From assembly GCA_002419585.1 (NCBI GenBank), contig DIGJ01000002.1:371858-435857 (forward strand): a stretch of DNA of 64,000 bases, written 5' to 3'. The position numbers and the translations under genes were made by a program. The stretch is from Lachnoclostridium sp. UBA5725. GTDB taxonomy: Bacteria; Bacillota; Clostridia; Lachnospirales; Lachnospiraceae. Positions 45,367-53,280 of the stretch are shown piece by piece (position 1 is the first letter of the stretch; each line of letters starts with the position of its first letter). The notes beneath the pieces were generated by a model. It saw only the letters and a list, made by a program, of their open reading frames with translations. It did no database searches and had not been told where the DNA came from.

Positions 45367-45531
45367 ATTCGAATGGAGCGCAGGGGCTGGTCGTAAAAGC
45401 AGACGCATTGAACATTCGGTAGAACCTCTAAGCAAGCGATAATGAGCTCTTATGGGAGCTCATTATCGTTAGAGTTTCTGCCTCATAATGCTAAAATGCT
45501 TTTACGACCAGCCCCTGCGCTCCATTCGAAT
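45367..45531. ncRNA. Long hairpin inside repeat copy 2
   Basis: The 35 bp at 45367-45401 are perfectly complementary to 45497-45531. Nested inside is the conserved GAGCTC stem, CGATAATGAGCTC (45437-45449) with its complement (45456-45468) and loop TTATGG. As RNA or single-stranded DNA this 165-nt region would fold into one long rod. Transcription is not shown. Confidence 0.55.
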
Positions 45532-45693
45532 TAGGAAGACTTTGAACACCGCGCATATTGCTGATTTTGACAAACGGCTCCGCTGTTGTCTGTAATGCAA
45601 TTGTCAAACACAGAATTTAATTAGAAAGCAGTAAAAAGCTTATATGGCGACTTTGTTGATGGGAAATTTGCAAAATAAGAAGAATTATTATTA

Positions 45694-45800
45694 TACGGTA
45701 AAAAATATGAAAGCCAGTCCAGAAGTTAATTTATTTCTTCCCTTAGTAGGCAGCAGCTTATAAAGTTATGAGTTTCTTTACTTTTGACTTTTTTACCGTA
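45694..45800. mobile_element. Candidate MITE nested in repeat copy 2
   Basis: TACGGTAAAAAA (45694-45705) and TTTTTTACCGTA (45789-45800) are perfect 12-bp inverted repeats, with partial match for 8 more bases, enclosing 83 bp with no ORF. This segment has no counterpart in copy 1. No target duplication was recognised. Confidence 0.45.
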
Positions 45801-45914
45801 CCCCCCATAATTCTGGTTTTTTAATAAATATTAATGAACCAGCGAGTCCGTTTCTTGACGTCCCTTCCCAACAAAGACTCGCATCCGTCCTGCGTAGTTA
45901 AACCTAGAATTTAT

Positions 45915-47051
45915 TTAAATACATAAAGTCCGAACAATGCTATCCATAGTTCCTGCAAGATTTTCCTTACTATGATGGCGAGCTTCTTCGAAAGCCGTAG
46001 CAGTACGGTTGATACTAAAAATAGAAGTTACGCCTAAATGGTAGGCCTCCTCAGCACCTTTGCCGATAGCGCCAACAACTGCGATGACCGGTATGTTTTG
46101 TTTTTGTGCTCTTTTTGAGATGCCAATCACTACTTTTCCTCGTATGCTTTGACTATCAATCTTTCCTTCTCCAGTAAAAATAATATCTGCATCCTTTGTT
46201 AGGTCATCAAATTTAACAATATCTAAGACGGTGTCTATACCGGATTTCAAAGAGCCACCAAGAAATGCTACGATACCTGCGCCCATTGCACCTGCAGCAC
46301 CGGCACCTGGTATTTTTGAAACATCACGATTCAGACAGTTTTCGATTGTTTTTGAAAGCGCTTTCAAATTTCGGTCAAGAAGTGCTACCATTTCTGGATT
46401 TGCGCCTTTTTGTGGAGCAAAGATATAAGCAGCTCCATTTTCTCCATACATTGGATTATCAATATCACACATAGCAGTGATACTGCATTTTTTTAATAAC
46501 TGATTCGCTTTGGATATATCAAAGGAATCGATAAGGGAAAGGGTATCGGCCTCTGGAAAGAAAAGATTTCCTTCTTTATCAAAAAAATCAACACCAAGAG
46601 CTCTTGCAGCCCCAACGCCTGCATCGTTGGTACAACTTCCACCAAGTCCGATTATGATTTCATTACATCCGTTGCGAACTGCATGAGCGATCATCTCACC
46701 AGTACCATAGGTTGTTGTCTTTGCAGGATTCATCTGCCCTTCTACTAGAGGGAGGCCGGCGGTCTGTGCCATCTCAATGATAGCAGTATTTTGATATCTT
46801 GCATAATAACAGGAAACGGGTTCTCCAAAAGGACCAGAAGCTGTCATTTCAATTTTTCTCATATTTTCCATGGCATATAGGAAGCAATCCACAGTGCCTT
46901 CGCCGCCATCTGCCACGGGTATCGTAATTACGTTGCAATCTGGCTGCAGGAATAAGATCTGCTCTTTCATAATGGTACAAACATCCAGTGAACTTAATGT
47001 TCCTTTAAAAGAGTCTGGAATTACAATACATTTTTTAAAGCCGTTTTTCAT
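45915..47051 (-). CDS. Glycerate kinase
   Basis: The 378-residue protein belongs to the GarK/GlxK family (glycerate kinase type 1), with PDSFKGTLSS at the N-terminus, VADGGEGTVD, GLGGSCTNDAGVG and FTGEGKIDSQS. It phosphorylates glycerate, in bacterial relatives to 2-phosphoglycerate, the last step of aldarate breakdown to central metabolism. It is divergent from the PrpR-like regulator gene. The -10 box TATAAT (47113-47108) has no good -35, which fits activated transcription. A perfect 18-bp CcpA-type palindrome lies inside the gene. The tartronate semialdehyde reductase that feeds it is encoded at 52370. Confidence 0.92.
   Translation of the reverse strand: MKNGFKKCIVIPDSFKGTLSSLDVCTIMKEQILFLQPDCNVITIPVADGGEGTVDCFLYAMENMRKIEMTASGPFGEPVSCYYARYQNTAIIEMAQTAGLPLVEGQMNPAKTTTYGTGEMIAHAVRNGCNEIIIGLGGSCTNDAGVGAARALGVDFFDKEGNLFFPEADTLSLIDSFDISKANQLLKKCSITAMCDIDNPMYGENGAAYIFAPQKGANPEMVALLDRNLKALSKTIENCLNRDVSKIPGAGAAGAMGAGIVAFLGGSLKSGIDTVLDIVKFDDLTKDADIIFTGEGKIDSQSIRGKVVIGISKRAQKQNIPVIAVVGAIGKGAEEAYHLGVTSIFSINRTATAFEEARHHSKENLAGTMDSIVRTLCI
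46351..46368. promoter_or_regulatory. Perfect cre-like palindrome inside the glycerate kinase gene
   Basis: TTTGAAAGCGCTTTCAAA is an 18-bp perfect palindrome containing TGAAAGCGCTTTCA, an ideal match to the CcpA catabolite-response element. It lies about 690 nt into the coding region, where it could act as a roadblock. Confidence 0.5.
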
Positions 47052-47226
47052 ATCTGCTCCTTTATCATTTATTTAAATAATTGTGATGGATTTTAGTATG
47101 TAGGATTATTATAAAAAAAACATAACCTGGATGCTATGGAAAAAGGAAACAAAAAACAGTTCTCGATTTCGGCAGTTTAGTCAAAATGCATAGAATGAAA
47201 TGAAAAGTGAAAATTAGATTTCAATA

Positions 47227-47242
47227 TGAAATATAAATTTCA
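47227..47242. promoter_or_regulatory. Candidate operator, glycerate kinase/regulator intergenic region
   Basis: TGAAAT-ATAA-ATTTCA is a perfect 16-bp interrupted palindrome within a stretch rich in TGAAA/TTTCA half-sites. A close relative lies at 52180-52195 upstream of the aldarate operon. The intergenic region 47052-47360 also holds the two divergent promoters and nothing else recognised. Confidence 0.45.
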
Positions 47243-47293
47243 AATAGTCGTCAAAATGAATGTTCCTAAAAGTGTAAGGTTTCTTTTTGGAAG

Positions 47294-47321
47294 TTGATTT
47301 ATCAGAGATTATTGTTATAAT
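47294..47321 (+). promoter_or_regulatory. Promoter of the PrpR-like regulator gene
   Basis: TTGATT (47294-47299) and a perfect TATAAT (47316-47321) are spaced 16 bp, about 40 bp before the start codon. Confidence 0.5.
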
Positions 47322-47360
47322 GAAAACATATTGACTATGGTATTTGAAAAGGAGAAGTAT

Positions 47361-49274
47361 ATGTCGGGTATTGTTATATTATTGCCAAGAGAACATATGG
47401 CGCAAGAGGCGAGGCAACTGGTTGATAGAGAAGGATATGATATTGATGAAATAAAGAGCATTCAAACGGCAAATATTATCAGTGAAGCCAGAACGGCCGT
47501 AACCAAAGGGGCTTCCATTATTATTGCAAGAGGATATCAGGCGCTTATAATAAAGCGTTACACCAATGTTACGGTAATCAATATTGTACTCACAGGGCAG
47601 GAACTTGGTATCTTAGTGATGAAAGCAAAGAAGCTTGTAAATAAAGAAAATCCCAAAATTGCAGTCATTGGCTTTAATAATATGTTTTCAAATACAAATT
47701 ATTTTAACGAGTTATTTCAAGTAGATTTAGTCACCTATCTTAGTGATACCGAAGAAAAGATACAAACAGCTGCAGATCAAGCAATTTCAGAACAAGTAGA
47801 TGTAATAATCGGTGGTGATACCGCCATTATGGCGGCGAAGGAAGCACAGATTCCGTGCTTGTTTTTGGAAGCGACCGAGGATTCAATCAGAGAAGCTATT
47901 TTAGTGGCGCAAAAAGCATCATATGCTGCAAATGTGGAAAAAAAGCACAATGCGCAAATGGAAGCAATGCTTGATAATTCATTTAATGGCATCATACGTT
48001 TGAATACAGCAGGAGAAATTGTAAATACCAATCGTATCATGGAAGAATTGTTCTTGATAAGTAAATCCGATTTAATTGGTAAAAAAATATCAGAAGTAAT
48101 AGAAGGTATTGATGAACGTAAGGTACAAAGCGTGTTGTGTGGTGAAGATGAAATTTATAGCAGTTTTATCCGCATTAAGGAGACTGCAGTTGTATTTATG
48201 CTTTCTGCCGTTTTGGTTGAGGATGTCATCGATGGTGCAATTCTTTCTTTCAATATTGTAAAAAAACCGGAACAAAAGGAAGCGGCAACCATGCGAGAGA
48301 TGTATCTCCATGGTTTTGTAGCGAGAGGCAACTTTCACCATATACTTTGCAAAAGCAAGGAGATGAGTGAGTGTGTCGAACTGGCAAAAATATATGCTAT
48401 GTCCAACAGTCCAGTGTTAATATATGGAGAGGTTGGAACGGAAAAGGAATTAATCGGGGAAGCAATTCACAATAATAGTTTGCGAAAAAGTTCTCCTTTT
48501 ATTAGTATTAATTGCAATGATCTAACAGAAGAAATGCAGGAAAAGATTCTCTTTGGCGCATTTGAAGATACAGAGAAAGATAAAAATAAGTTAGGGGCAT
48601 TAGGTACTGCAAACCACGGTACAGTACTACTTGGTGAGGTGGAACGTCTGGGTAAGAGAATGCAATATAAGCTTTTTCGTGCAATAAAGAGTAAAATATT
48701 AATCAAAAATGATATTGAAAAGGCTATGACTATAGATGCACGAATTATTGCTACCACGAATCAAAATCTTTATGAAATAGTGAAGCGAGGCGAGTTTCGA
48801 GAGGATTTATATTATCTTTTAAATGGTCTTTGTATTACGGTTCCGCCGCTTCGAAATAGAACAGAGGATTTGGAAAAATTAATTCATCAACAAATGAAAA
48901 AGGTACTGGATAAGTATTCTAGGTATCATGTTCTAACTGGACCAGCAAAAGAGGCACTTCTTCGATATTATTGGAACGGTAACTCGCTTCAAGTAGAAAG
49001 CTTTATCGAACGCATGATTTTAACAGCAAAGCGCAGAAGTATTGATGCGGATTACGTACAAAAATTATTGGCAGATCTTTATCCTCTGATACAGACGGAG
49101 GATGGAGAGGAAAAAAAAGTTATTTATAGGAATCCAAAAGCACAGGAATTAGCCATGATTTTGGAAAAACACGGTGGAGATCGTGGACTTGTAGCACAAG
49201 AACTTGGGATTAGTAAGACTACGTTATGGCGTCATATGAAAAAATATGGAATTACAGGAAAGTTTGAGGTGTGA
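47361..49274 (+). CDS. PrpR-type regulator with degenerate sigma-54 AAA+ domain
   Basis: The 637-residue protein has an N-terminal PrpR_N sensory domain (about 1-190), a PAS-like segment (about 195-300), an AAA+ domain (about 325-560) and a C-terminal Fis-type helix-turn-helix (LGISKTTLWRHMKKYGI). The AAA+ domain is damaged: Walker A reads GEVGTEKE near residue 356 instead of GESGTGKE, the GAFTGA loop that contacts sigma-54 is absent, and Walker B reads LLGEVE. It therefore probably does not activate sigma-54 polymerase but regulates sigma-A promoters. By position it controls the divergent glycerate kinase gene and the aldarate operon. ATG at 47361 has AAAAGGAGA. Confidence 0.88.
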   Translation: MSGIVILLPREHMAQEARQLVDREGYDIDEIKSIQTANIISEARTAVTKGASIIIARGYQALIIKRYTNVTVINIVLTGQELGILVMKAKKLVNKENPKIAVIGFNNMFSNTNYFNELFQVDLVTYLSDTEEKIQTAADQAISEQVDVIIGGDTAIMAAKEAQIPCLFLEATEDSIREAILVAQKASYAANVEKKHNAQMEAMLDNSFNGIIRLNTAGEIVNTNRIMEELFLISKSDLIGKKISEVIEGIDERKVQSVLCGEDEIYSSFIRIKETAVVFMLSAVLVEDVIDGAILSFNIVKKPEQKEAATMREMYLHGFVARGNFHHILCKSKEMSECVELAKIYAMSNSPVLIYGEVGTEKELIGEAIHNNSLRKSSPFISINCNDLTEEMQEKILFGAFEDTEKDKNKLGALGTANHGTVLLGEVERLGKRMQYKLFRAIKSKILIKNDIEKAMTIDARIIATTNQNLYEIVKRGEFREDLYYLLNGLCITVPPLRNRTEDLEKLIHQQMKKVLDKYSRYHVLTGPAKEALLRYYWNGNSLQVESFIERMILTAKRRSIDADYVQKLLADLYPLIQTEDGEEKKVIYRNPKAQELAMILEKHGGDRGLVAQELGISKTTLWRHMKKYGITGKFEV

Positions 49275-49313
49275 GACAAAAGCTTTGTTGGTAGCAGATA
49301 GGAGAAAATTACT

Positions 49314-50165
49314 ATGGATTTCATACAACTGAAAGATGGAACGAAACTTCCTATATTAGGACAAGGTACCTGGTTTATGGGGGAGAAAAAACAAAAAAAA
49401 GAGGAAGAAATAAAGGCTTTGCAAACTGGTATTGAAGAGAAAATGACCTTAATCGATACGGCAGAGATGTATGGAGATGGTCTTGCTGAGTTACTAGTAG
49501 GAGAAAGTATTAAGCCTTTTAAACGAGAAGATTTGTTTTTGGTTTCAAAGGTCTATCCTCATAATGCTGGAAAAGAACATATTTTTGATGCTTGCAATCG
49601 AACCCTACAAAGAATGCAGACGGATTATCTTGATATGTATTTGCTTCACTGGAGAGGTCGTGTCCCGTTTGCAGAAACAGTTGATTGTATGGAAGAACTA
49701 ATCAAACAGGGAAAAATAAGGCGTTGGGGCGTATCAAATCTTGACACAATGGATATGGAAGAATTATTCCGCGTAAAGAATGGCGAAAACTGTATGGTGA
49801 ATCAGGTACTCTACCATCTGGGTTCTAGAGGGATTGAGTATAATTTATTACCTTTCATGCAAAAAGAGCAGATTGCACTCATGGCATATTGCCCATTGGC
49901 ACAAGGAGGAACGCTTCGACACAATATTTTAAATGCCAAATCAGTAAATGAAATTGCAATCAATCGTGGTATAACACAAATGCAAGTATTACTTGCATTT
50001 GTGTTGAATCAAAAATCTACGATTGCAATACCAAAAGCGAGCAGTTGTATCCATACAAAAGAGAATGTTGATGCAGCCTCGATTAAATTAACTGAGAATG
50101 AAATCAAAGCGCTAAACTTAGAATTTCAAAAACCGAAGGAAAAAACGTATTTAGACATCGTATAG
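49314..50165 (+). CDS. Aldo/keto reductase
   Basis: The 283-residue NAD(P)H-dependent oxidoreductase starts with LKDGTKLPILGQGTWFMG and has the catalytic Asp and Tyr in LIDTAEMYGDG (about 45-52), the Lys in LVSKVY, and the His in LLHWRG. C-terminal KASSCIHTKEN binds the cofactor. It lies 39 nt after the regulator gene and 10 nt before the AEC carrier gene, so it is in the same operon. The substrate may be an aldehyde or keto acid related to aldarate or glycerate breakdown, but that rests only on context. Confidence 0.88.
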   Translation: MDFIQLKDGTKLPILGQGTWFMGEKKQKKEEEIKALQTGIEEKMTLIDTAEMYGDGLAELLVGESIKPFKREDLFLVSKVYPHNAGKEHIFDACNRTLQRMQTDYLDMYLLHWRGRVPFAETVDCMEELIKQGKIRRWGVSNLDTMDMEELFRVKNGENCMVNQVLYHLGSRGIEYNLLPFMQKEQIALMAYCPLAQGGTLRHNILNAKSVNEIAINRGITQMQVLLAFVLNQKSTIAIPKASSCIHTKENVDAASIKLTENEIKALNLEFQKPKEKTYLDIV

Positions 50166-50175
50166 GAGGCTGAGT

Positions 50176-51084
50176 TTGGAAGCATTTTGGAAAATGATGA
50201 GCTTACAGATTGTATTACTTATCTATCTGTTGGCGGGAATGTATGCAAAGAAAAAAGAAATTATCACAAAAGAGAACCAAAACAAATTTATTGATTTTGT
50301 TTTGCAGATTATAATGCCCTGTATGGTATTTCAGTCTTTTAATCAGCATTTGACTTGGGAGATGATGAAGCAGGCAATGACAATATTAATGGTTTCGTTT
50401 GGCATTTGTTTTTTTTCTATGTTACTTGGAAAATTGATTTATCGCCGTTTTTCGTTTGGAAAGAGAAGTATTATGCAGTATGCAACTTTGATAAATAATG
50501 CAGGATTTGCAGGTCTTCCTATGACTGAAGGAATATATGGTAATCTAGGATTATTTTATGCTTCGATTGCGATAATTCCAAATCGTATCTTTATGTGGTC
50601 TGCAGGAATTTCGCTTTTTACAACCTCGGAATTTAAAACAAAATTTAAAAATGTTGTTTTAAATCCTAATATTATTGCGGTGTTTTTGGGGTTAATTCGG
50701 GCATTTTGCGGAATTAATCTTCCGGGACCACTGGATAAAGCACTAACAAATATGGGCAATATGGTAGCACCGATGGCGATGGTTGTGGTGGGAGCTATAT
50801 TAGCAGATGTTAATATGAAAGCAGTTCTAGAAAAAGGAGTTTTATTTGTATCCGTAATCCGATTGTTGGTTTTGCCAGTATTATGTGTAGCAGTTTTACA
50901 TCTTTTGTCGATTGATGAAACTGCTCGCGGTGTATCGTTAATCCTAACAGCTATGCCAGCAGGAACAACCACGGCATTGCTCGCCGCAAAGTATGGTGCA
51001 GATGTTGAATTTGCATCAAAGTGTGTGTTTGTAACCACGATCCTATCGTTAATTACGGTGCCATGTATGATGCTACTTTTATAA
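50176..51084 (+). CDS. AEC-family (auxin efflux carrier) transporter
   Basis: The 302-residue membrane protein has about ten spans in two five-span repeats, with the cytoplasmic-to-membrane LINNAGFAGLPM motif near residue 110 and TAMPAGTTTALLAAKYGAD near 262, typical of the AEC (PIN/MdcF/MleP-like) family. It starts at TTG with AGGAGG 6 nt upstream. Family members export or import small carboxylates such as malate or malonate. Between an aldo/keto reductase gene and a 2-hydroxyacid dehydrogenase gene, a hydroxy- or keto-acid substrate such as glycerate is plausible. Confidence 0.87.
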   Translation: MEAFWKMMSLQIVLLIYLLAGMYAKKKEIITKENQNKFIDFVLQIIMPCMVFQSFNQHLTWEMMKQAMTILMVSFGICFFSMLLGKLIYRRFSFGKRSIMQYATLINNAGFAGLPMTEGIYGNLGLFYASIAIIPNRIFMWSAGISLFTTSEFKTKFKNVVLNPNIIAVFLGLIRAFCGINLPGPLDKALTNMGNMVAPMAMVVVGAILADVNMKAVLEKGVLFVSVIRLLVLPVLCVAVLHLLSIDETARGVSLILTAMPAGTTTALLAAKYGADVEFASKCVFVTTILSLITVPCMMLLL

Positions 51085-51122
51085 CAAATAAATTGACATC
51101 AGATGTTTGAAAGGAAAATATA

Positions 51123-52079
51123 ATGATAAAAGTATGGATTCCTCAAAAAGTTGCAGAAACTGGGACTAATTTTTTGAGAGAACGTGGATATGAAATTATT
51201 GAAGATAACGATTTATCAAATGAAGTGATGAAAAAGAATATAAAAGAATGCGACGCAATTTTGCTTAGAACTGCAAAAATTACAAAAGAACTGATGGAAG
51301 AAAGTGAGAATCTAAAAATTATCGCTCGACATGGAGTTGGCTATGATAACATTGATGTAGCTACAGCTAAAGGAAAAGGTATTTGGGTAACGAATACACC
51401 AACAGCACTCTCGGATTCAGTAGCAGAGTATACAGTAACAGGGATTTTAATGTGTAGTAAAAATATTTGGACCTGCAATAAGGCAATGAGGAAGGGGGAT
51501 TTTTTCTTTAAAAATGAAAACAAAGGTGTTGATCTGATGGGAAAAACCCTTTCGATAGTCGGTCTTGGTAGAATTGGAAGGGCAGTTGCAAAAAAAGCGC
51601 ATTTTGGATTTGGAATGAATGTGATTGCCTATTTAAAAAGTTCAAAACAAGAAACTGTTCCGGATTATATTACATTAGTAGATTGGGAAAGTGCATTTAA
51701 ATTGGCTGACTTTGTCTCGCTTCATATTCCGTATACAAAAGAAACGAGCGGAATCATCGGACGGCGGGAGTTTCGATGGATGAAACCAACAGCATATCTT
51801 ATCAATACAGCTAGAGGTGAAGTGGTGAAGGAAGAAGAATTGTTGGAAGCTCTTATAGAAAAAAAGATAAAAGGGGCATTTCTTGATGTCTTAGGCGAAG
51901 AACCAGTAAAAAATAACAATCTATTTTGGAATATAGAGAATGTGTACTTGACTCCACACATGGCATCTAATACAAAAGAGTGCATGGAACGAATGGCTTT
52001 ATATGCTGCAATGGAAATTGATCGTGTTCTTTCGGGACAAAATCCTAGATGGTCTGTTTACCCGTATAAACTTAATTAA
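51123..52079 (+). CDS. D-isomer specific 2-hydroxyacid dehydrogenase
   Basis: The 318-residue NAD-dependent enzyme has the substrate-binding half flanking a Rossmann domain with GLGRIGRAVAKKA (near residue 144). It also has the NTARGEVV catalytic Arg, the DVLGEEP Glu and the TPHMASNT catalytic His. Likely reactions are hydroxypyruvate or glyoxylate reduction, or a 3-phosphoglycerate dehydrogenase-like oxidation. Next to glycerate kinase and tartronate semialdehyde reductase, a glycerate/hydroxypyruvate interconversion is the best guess. It is the last gene of the operon begun by the regulator and has a terminator just after it. Confidence 0.88.
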   Translation: MIKVWIPQKVAETGTNFLRERGYEIIEDNDLSNEVMKKNIKECDAILLRTAKITKELMEESENLKIIARHGVGYDNIDVATAKGKGIWVTNTPTALSDSVAEYTVTGILMCSKNIWTCNKAMRKGDFFFKNENKGVDLMGKTLSIVGLGRIGRAVAKKAHFGFGMNVIAYLKSSKQETVPDYITLVDWESAFKLADFVSLHIPYTKETSGIIGRREFRWMKPTAYLINTARGEVVKEEELLEALIEKKIKGAFLDVLGEEPVKNNNLFWNIENVYLTPHMASNTKECMERMALYAAMEIDRVLSGQNPRWSVYPYKLN

Positions 52080-52087
52080 TAAAAATG

Positions 52088-52133
52088 AAACGAAACAAGA
52101 GAATGATATATTAATTCTATGTTTCGTTTTTAA
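52088..52133 (+). terminator. Terminator after the hydroxyacid dehydrogenase gene
   Basis: AAACGAAACA (52088-52097) pairs with TGTTTCGTTT (52120-52129), with an inner AGAAT/ATTCT stem and a T-run. Confidence 0.75.
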
Positions 52134-52179
52134 TTTGTGAAAGAAAGGTGAAATTTTGTAGCGTGATTGAAATGTAAAA

Positions 52180-52195
52180 TGAAATTATAGTTTCA
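52180..52195. promoter_or_regulatory. Candidate operator upstream of the aldarate operon
   Basis: TGAAA-N6-TTTCA, inside ATGAAATTATAGTTTCAAA, closely matches the site at 47227-47242, and the similarity continues downstream to a shared AATGTTC. It lies about 85 bp before a good -10 box (TATAAT, 52279-52284) that lacks a recognisable -35. Confidence 0.45.
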
Positions 52196-52369
52196 AAATC
52201 TGAAATTCTGATTAAAATGTAGAAATGTTCAAAGAAATATCATATTTTTTGTCAATAGTAATCAATTTGCGTAATGAATATAATTATAAACAGAGCGAGG
52301 GTAAAAATACCTTTCGTATGACAAAAAACAACACAATTTAGGTTCGGGTAAAAAAAGGAGGTAATCAAA

Positions 52370-53254
52370 ATGAAGGTTGGATTTGTAGGTCTTGGAATCA
52401 TGGGTAAACCTATGAGCAAAAATCTTGTAAAAGCAGGACATAATTTAGTAGTGTGCGACTTCAATAAAGAAGCAGTTGCAGAACTTACTGCGTTGGGAGC
52501 AAAAGAAGAAAAAAATGCAGCAGCAGTTGCAAAAGAATGTGATGTCATCATCACAATGTTACCTAATTCTCCCCATGTAAGAGCGGTTGCTCTTGGTGAA
52601 GGTGGAATTATGGAAGGAGCACAAGAAGGAACTGTATTAATTGACATGAGTTCCATTGATCCAGTGGAAAGCAAAGCAATTGGTGCTGAACTTGCGAAAA
52701 AAGGAATTGAAATGTTAGATGCTCCCGTAAGCGGTGGTGAACCAAAAGCAATTGATGGAACGTTATCCGTAATGGTTGGTGGTAAAAAAGATTTATTTGA
52801 CAAATACTATGACTTATTAATGGTTATGGCTGGATCTACTGTATATGTTGGAGAACTTGGTGCAGGAAATATTGCAAAACTTTCCAATCAGATGATTGTA
52901 GCTCTTAACATTGCAGCAATGTCAGAAGCGCTTACTTTGGCAAAGAAAGCAGGAGCAGATCCGGAACTTGTATATCAGGCAATTCGTGGTGGTTTAGCTG
53001 GTTCTACTGTATTAGATGCAAAAGCCCCAATGGTACTTAACCGAAATTTCAAACCAGGTTTTCGTATTGAATTACACATAAAAGATCTAACAAATGCTTT
53101 GAATGCAGCACACACTGTGACGGCACCAGTACCTCTTACATCACAGGTTATGGAAATGATGCAGGCATTGAAAGCGGACGGATATGAAAAGGAAGATCAT
53201 GCAAGCTTAGTGAAATACTATGAAAAGGTTGCAAATGTAACGGTAGAATCTTAA
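52370..53254 (+). CDS. garR: Tartronate semialdehyde reductase (2-hydroxy-3-oxopropionate reductase)
   Basis: The 294-residue β-hydroxyacid dehydrogenase has the N-terminal NAD-binding GFVGLGIMGKPMSKNL, the substrate-binding DAPVSGGEPKA, and the catalytic Lys in GNIAKLSNQM (near residue 170). It reduces tartronate semialdehyde to glycerate. Its place at the head of an operon with glucarate and galactarate dehydratases, and a glycerate kinase gene 5 kb upstream, supports this over a 3-hydroxyisobutyrate dehydrogenase role. AGGAGG precedes the ATG. It is the first gene of an eight-gene transcription unit. Confidence 0.9.
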   Translation: MKVGFVGLGIMGKPMSKNLVKAGHNLVVCDFNKEAVAELTALGAKEEKNAAAVAKECDVIITMLPNSPHVRAVALGEGGIMEGAQEGTVLIDMSSIDPVESKAIGAELAKKGIEMLDAPVSGGEPKAIDGTLSVMVGGKKDLFDKYYDLLMVMAGSTVYVGELGAGNIAKLSNQMIVALNIAAMSEALTLAKKAGADPELVYQAIRGGLAGSTVLDAKAPMVLNRNFKPGFRIELHIKDLTNALNAAHTVTAPVPLTSQVMEMMQALKADGYEKEDHASLVKYYEKVANVTVES

Positions 53255-53280
53255 TTTGTATTGGTAAAGGAGAAATAACA

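Larger units (their letters stand above)
45283..45912 (-). repeat. Structured interspersed repeat, copy 2 (inverted relative to copy 1)
   Basis: This 630-bp non-coding stretch starts AAAATCTGG, overlapping the nrdD stop, and ends CCTAGAATTT 2 bp before the stop of glycerate kinase. Both ends carry the GCAGGACGGACGCG-type block of copy 1. Its left 200 bp are the reverse complement of the right part of copy 1, roughly three quarters identical by eye. Its last 70 bp match the reverse complement of the left end of copy 1 even more closely. The middle differs from copy 1 and includes a 107-bp inverted-repeat insertion. Extra internal copies of the end sequence near 45604-45618 and 45808-45817 suggest a composite history. 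Confidence 0.75.

Noticed and set aside
45285..45912. CRISPR array or integron attC sites
   Set aside because: The repeats are inverted and single, not regularly spaced direct repeats, and no integrase or cas gene is near.
47052..47360. Sigma-54 (-24/-12) promoter near the PrpR-like gene
   Set aside because: No TGGCAC-N5-TTGC-type sequence was found; -10 boxes of sigma-A type are present instead.
50556..51038. 160-codon minus-strand frame inside the AEC carrier gene
   Set aside because: Antisense shadow; the plus-strand frame has family motifs.
52252..52803. 183-codon minus-strand frame over the garR start
   Set aside because: It covers the aldarate promoter region and garR in antisense and has no ribosome site.
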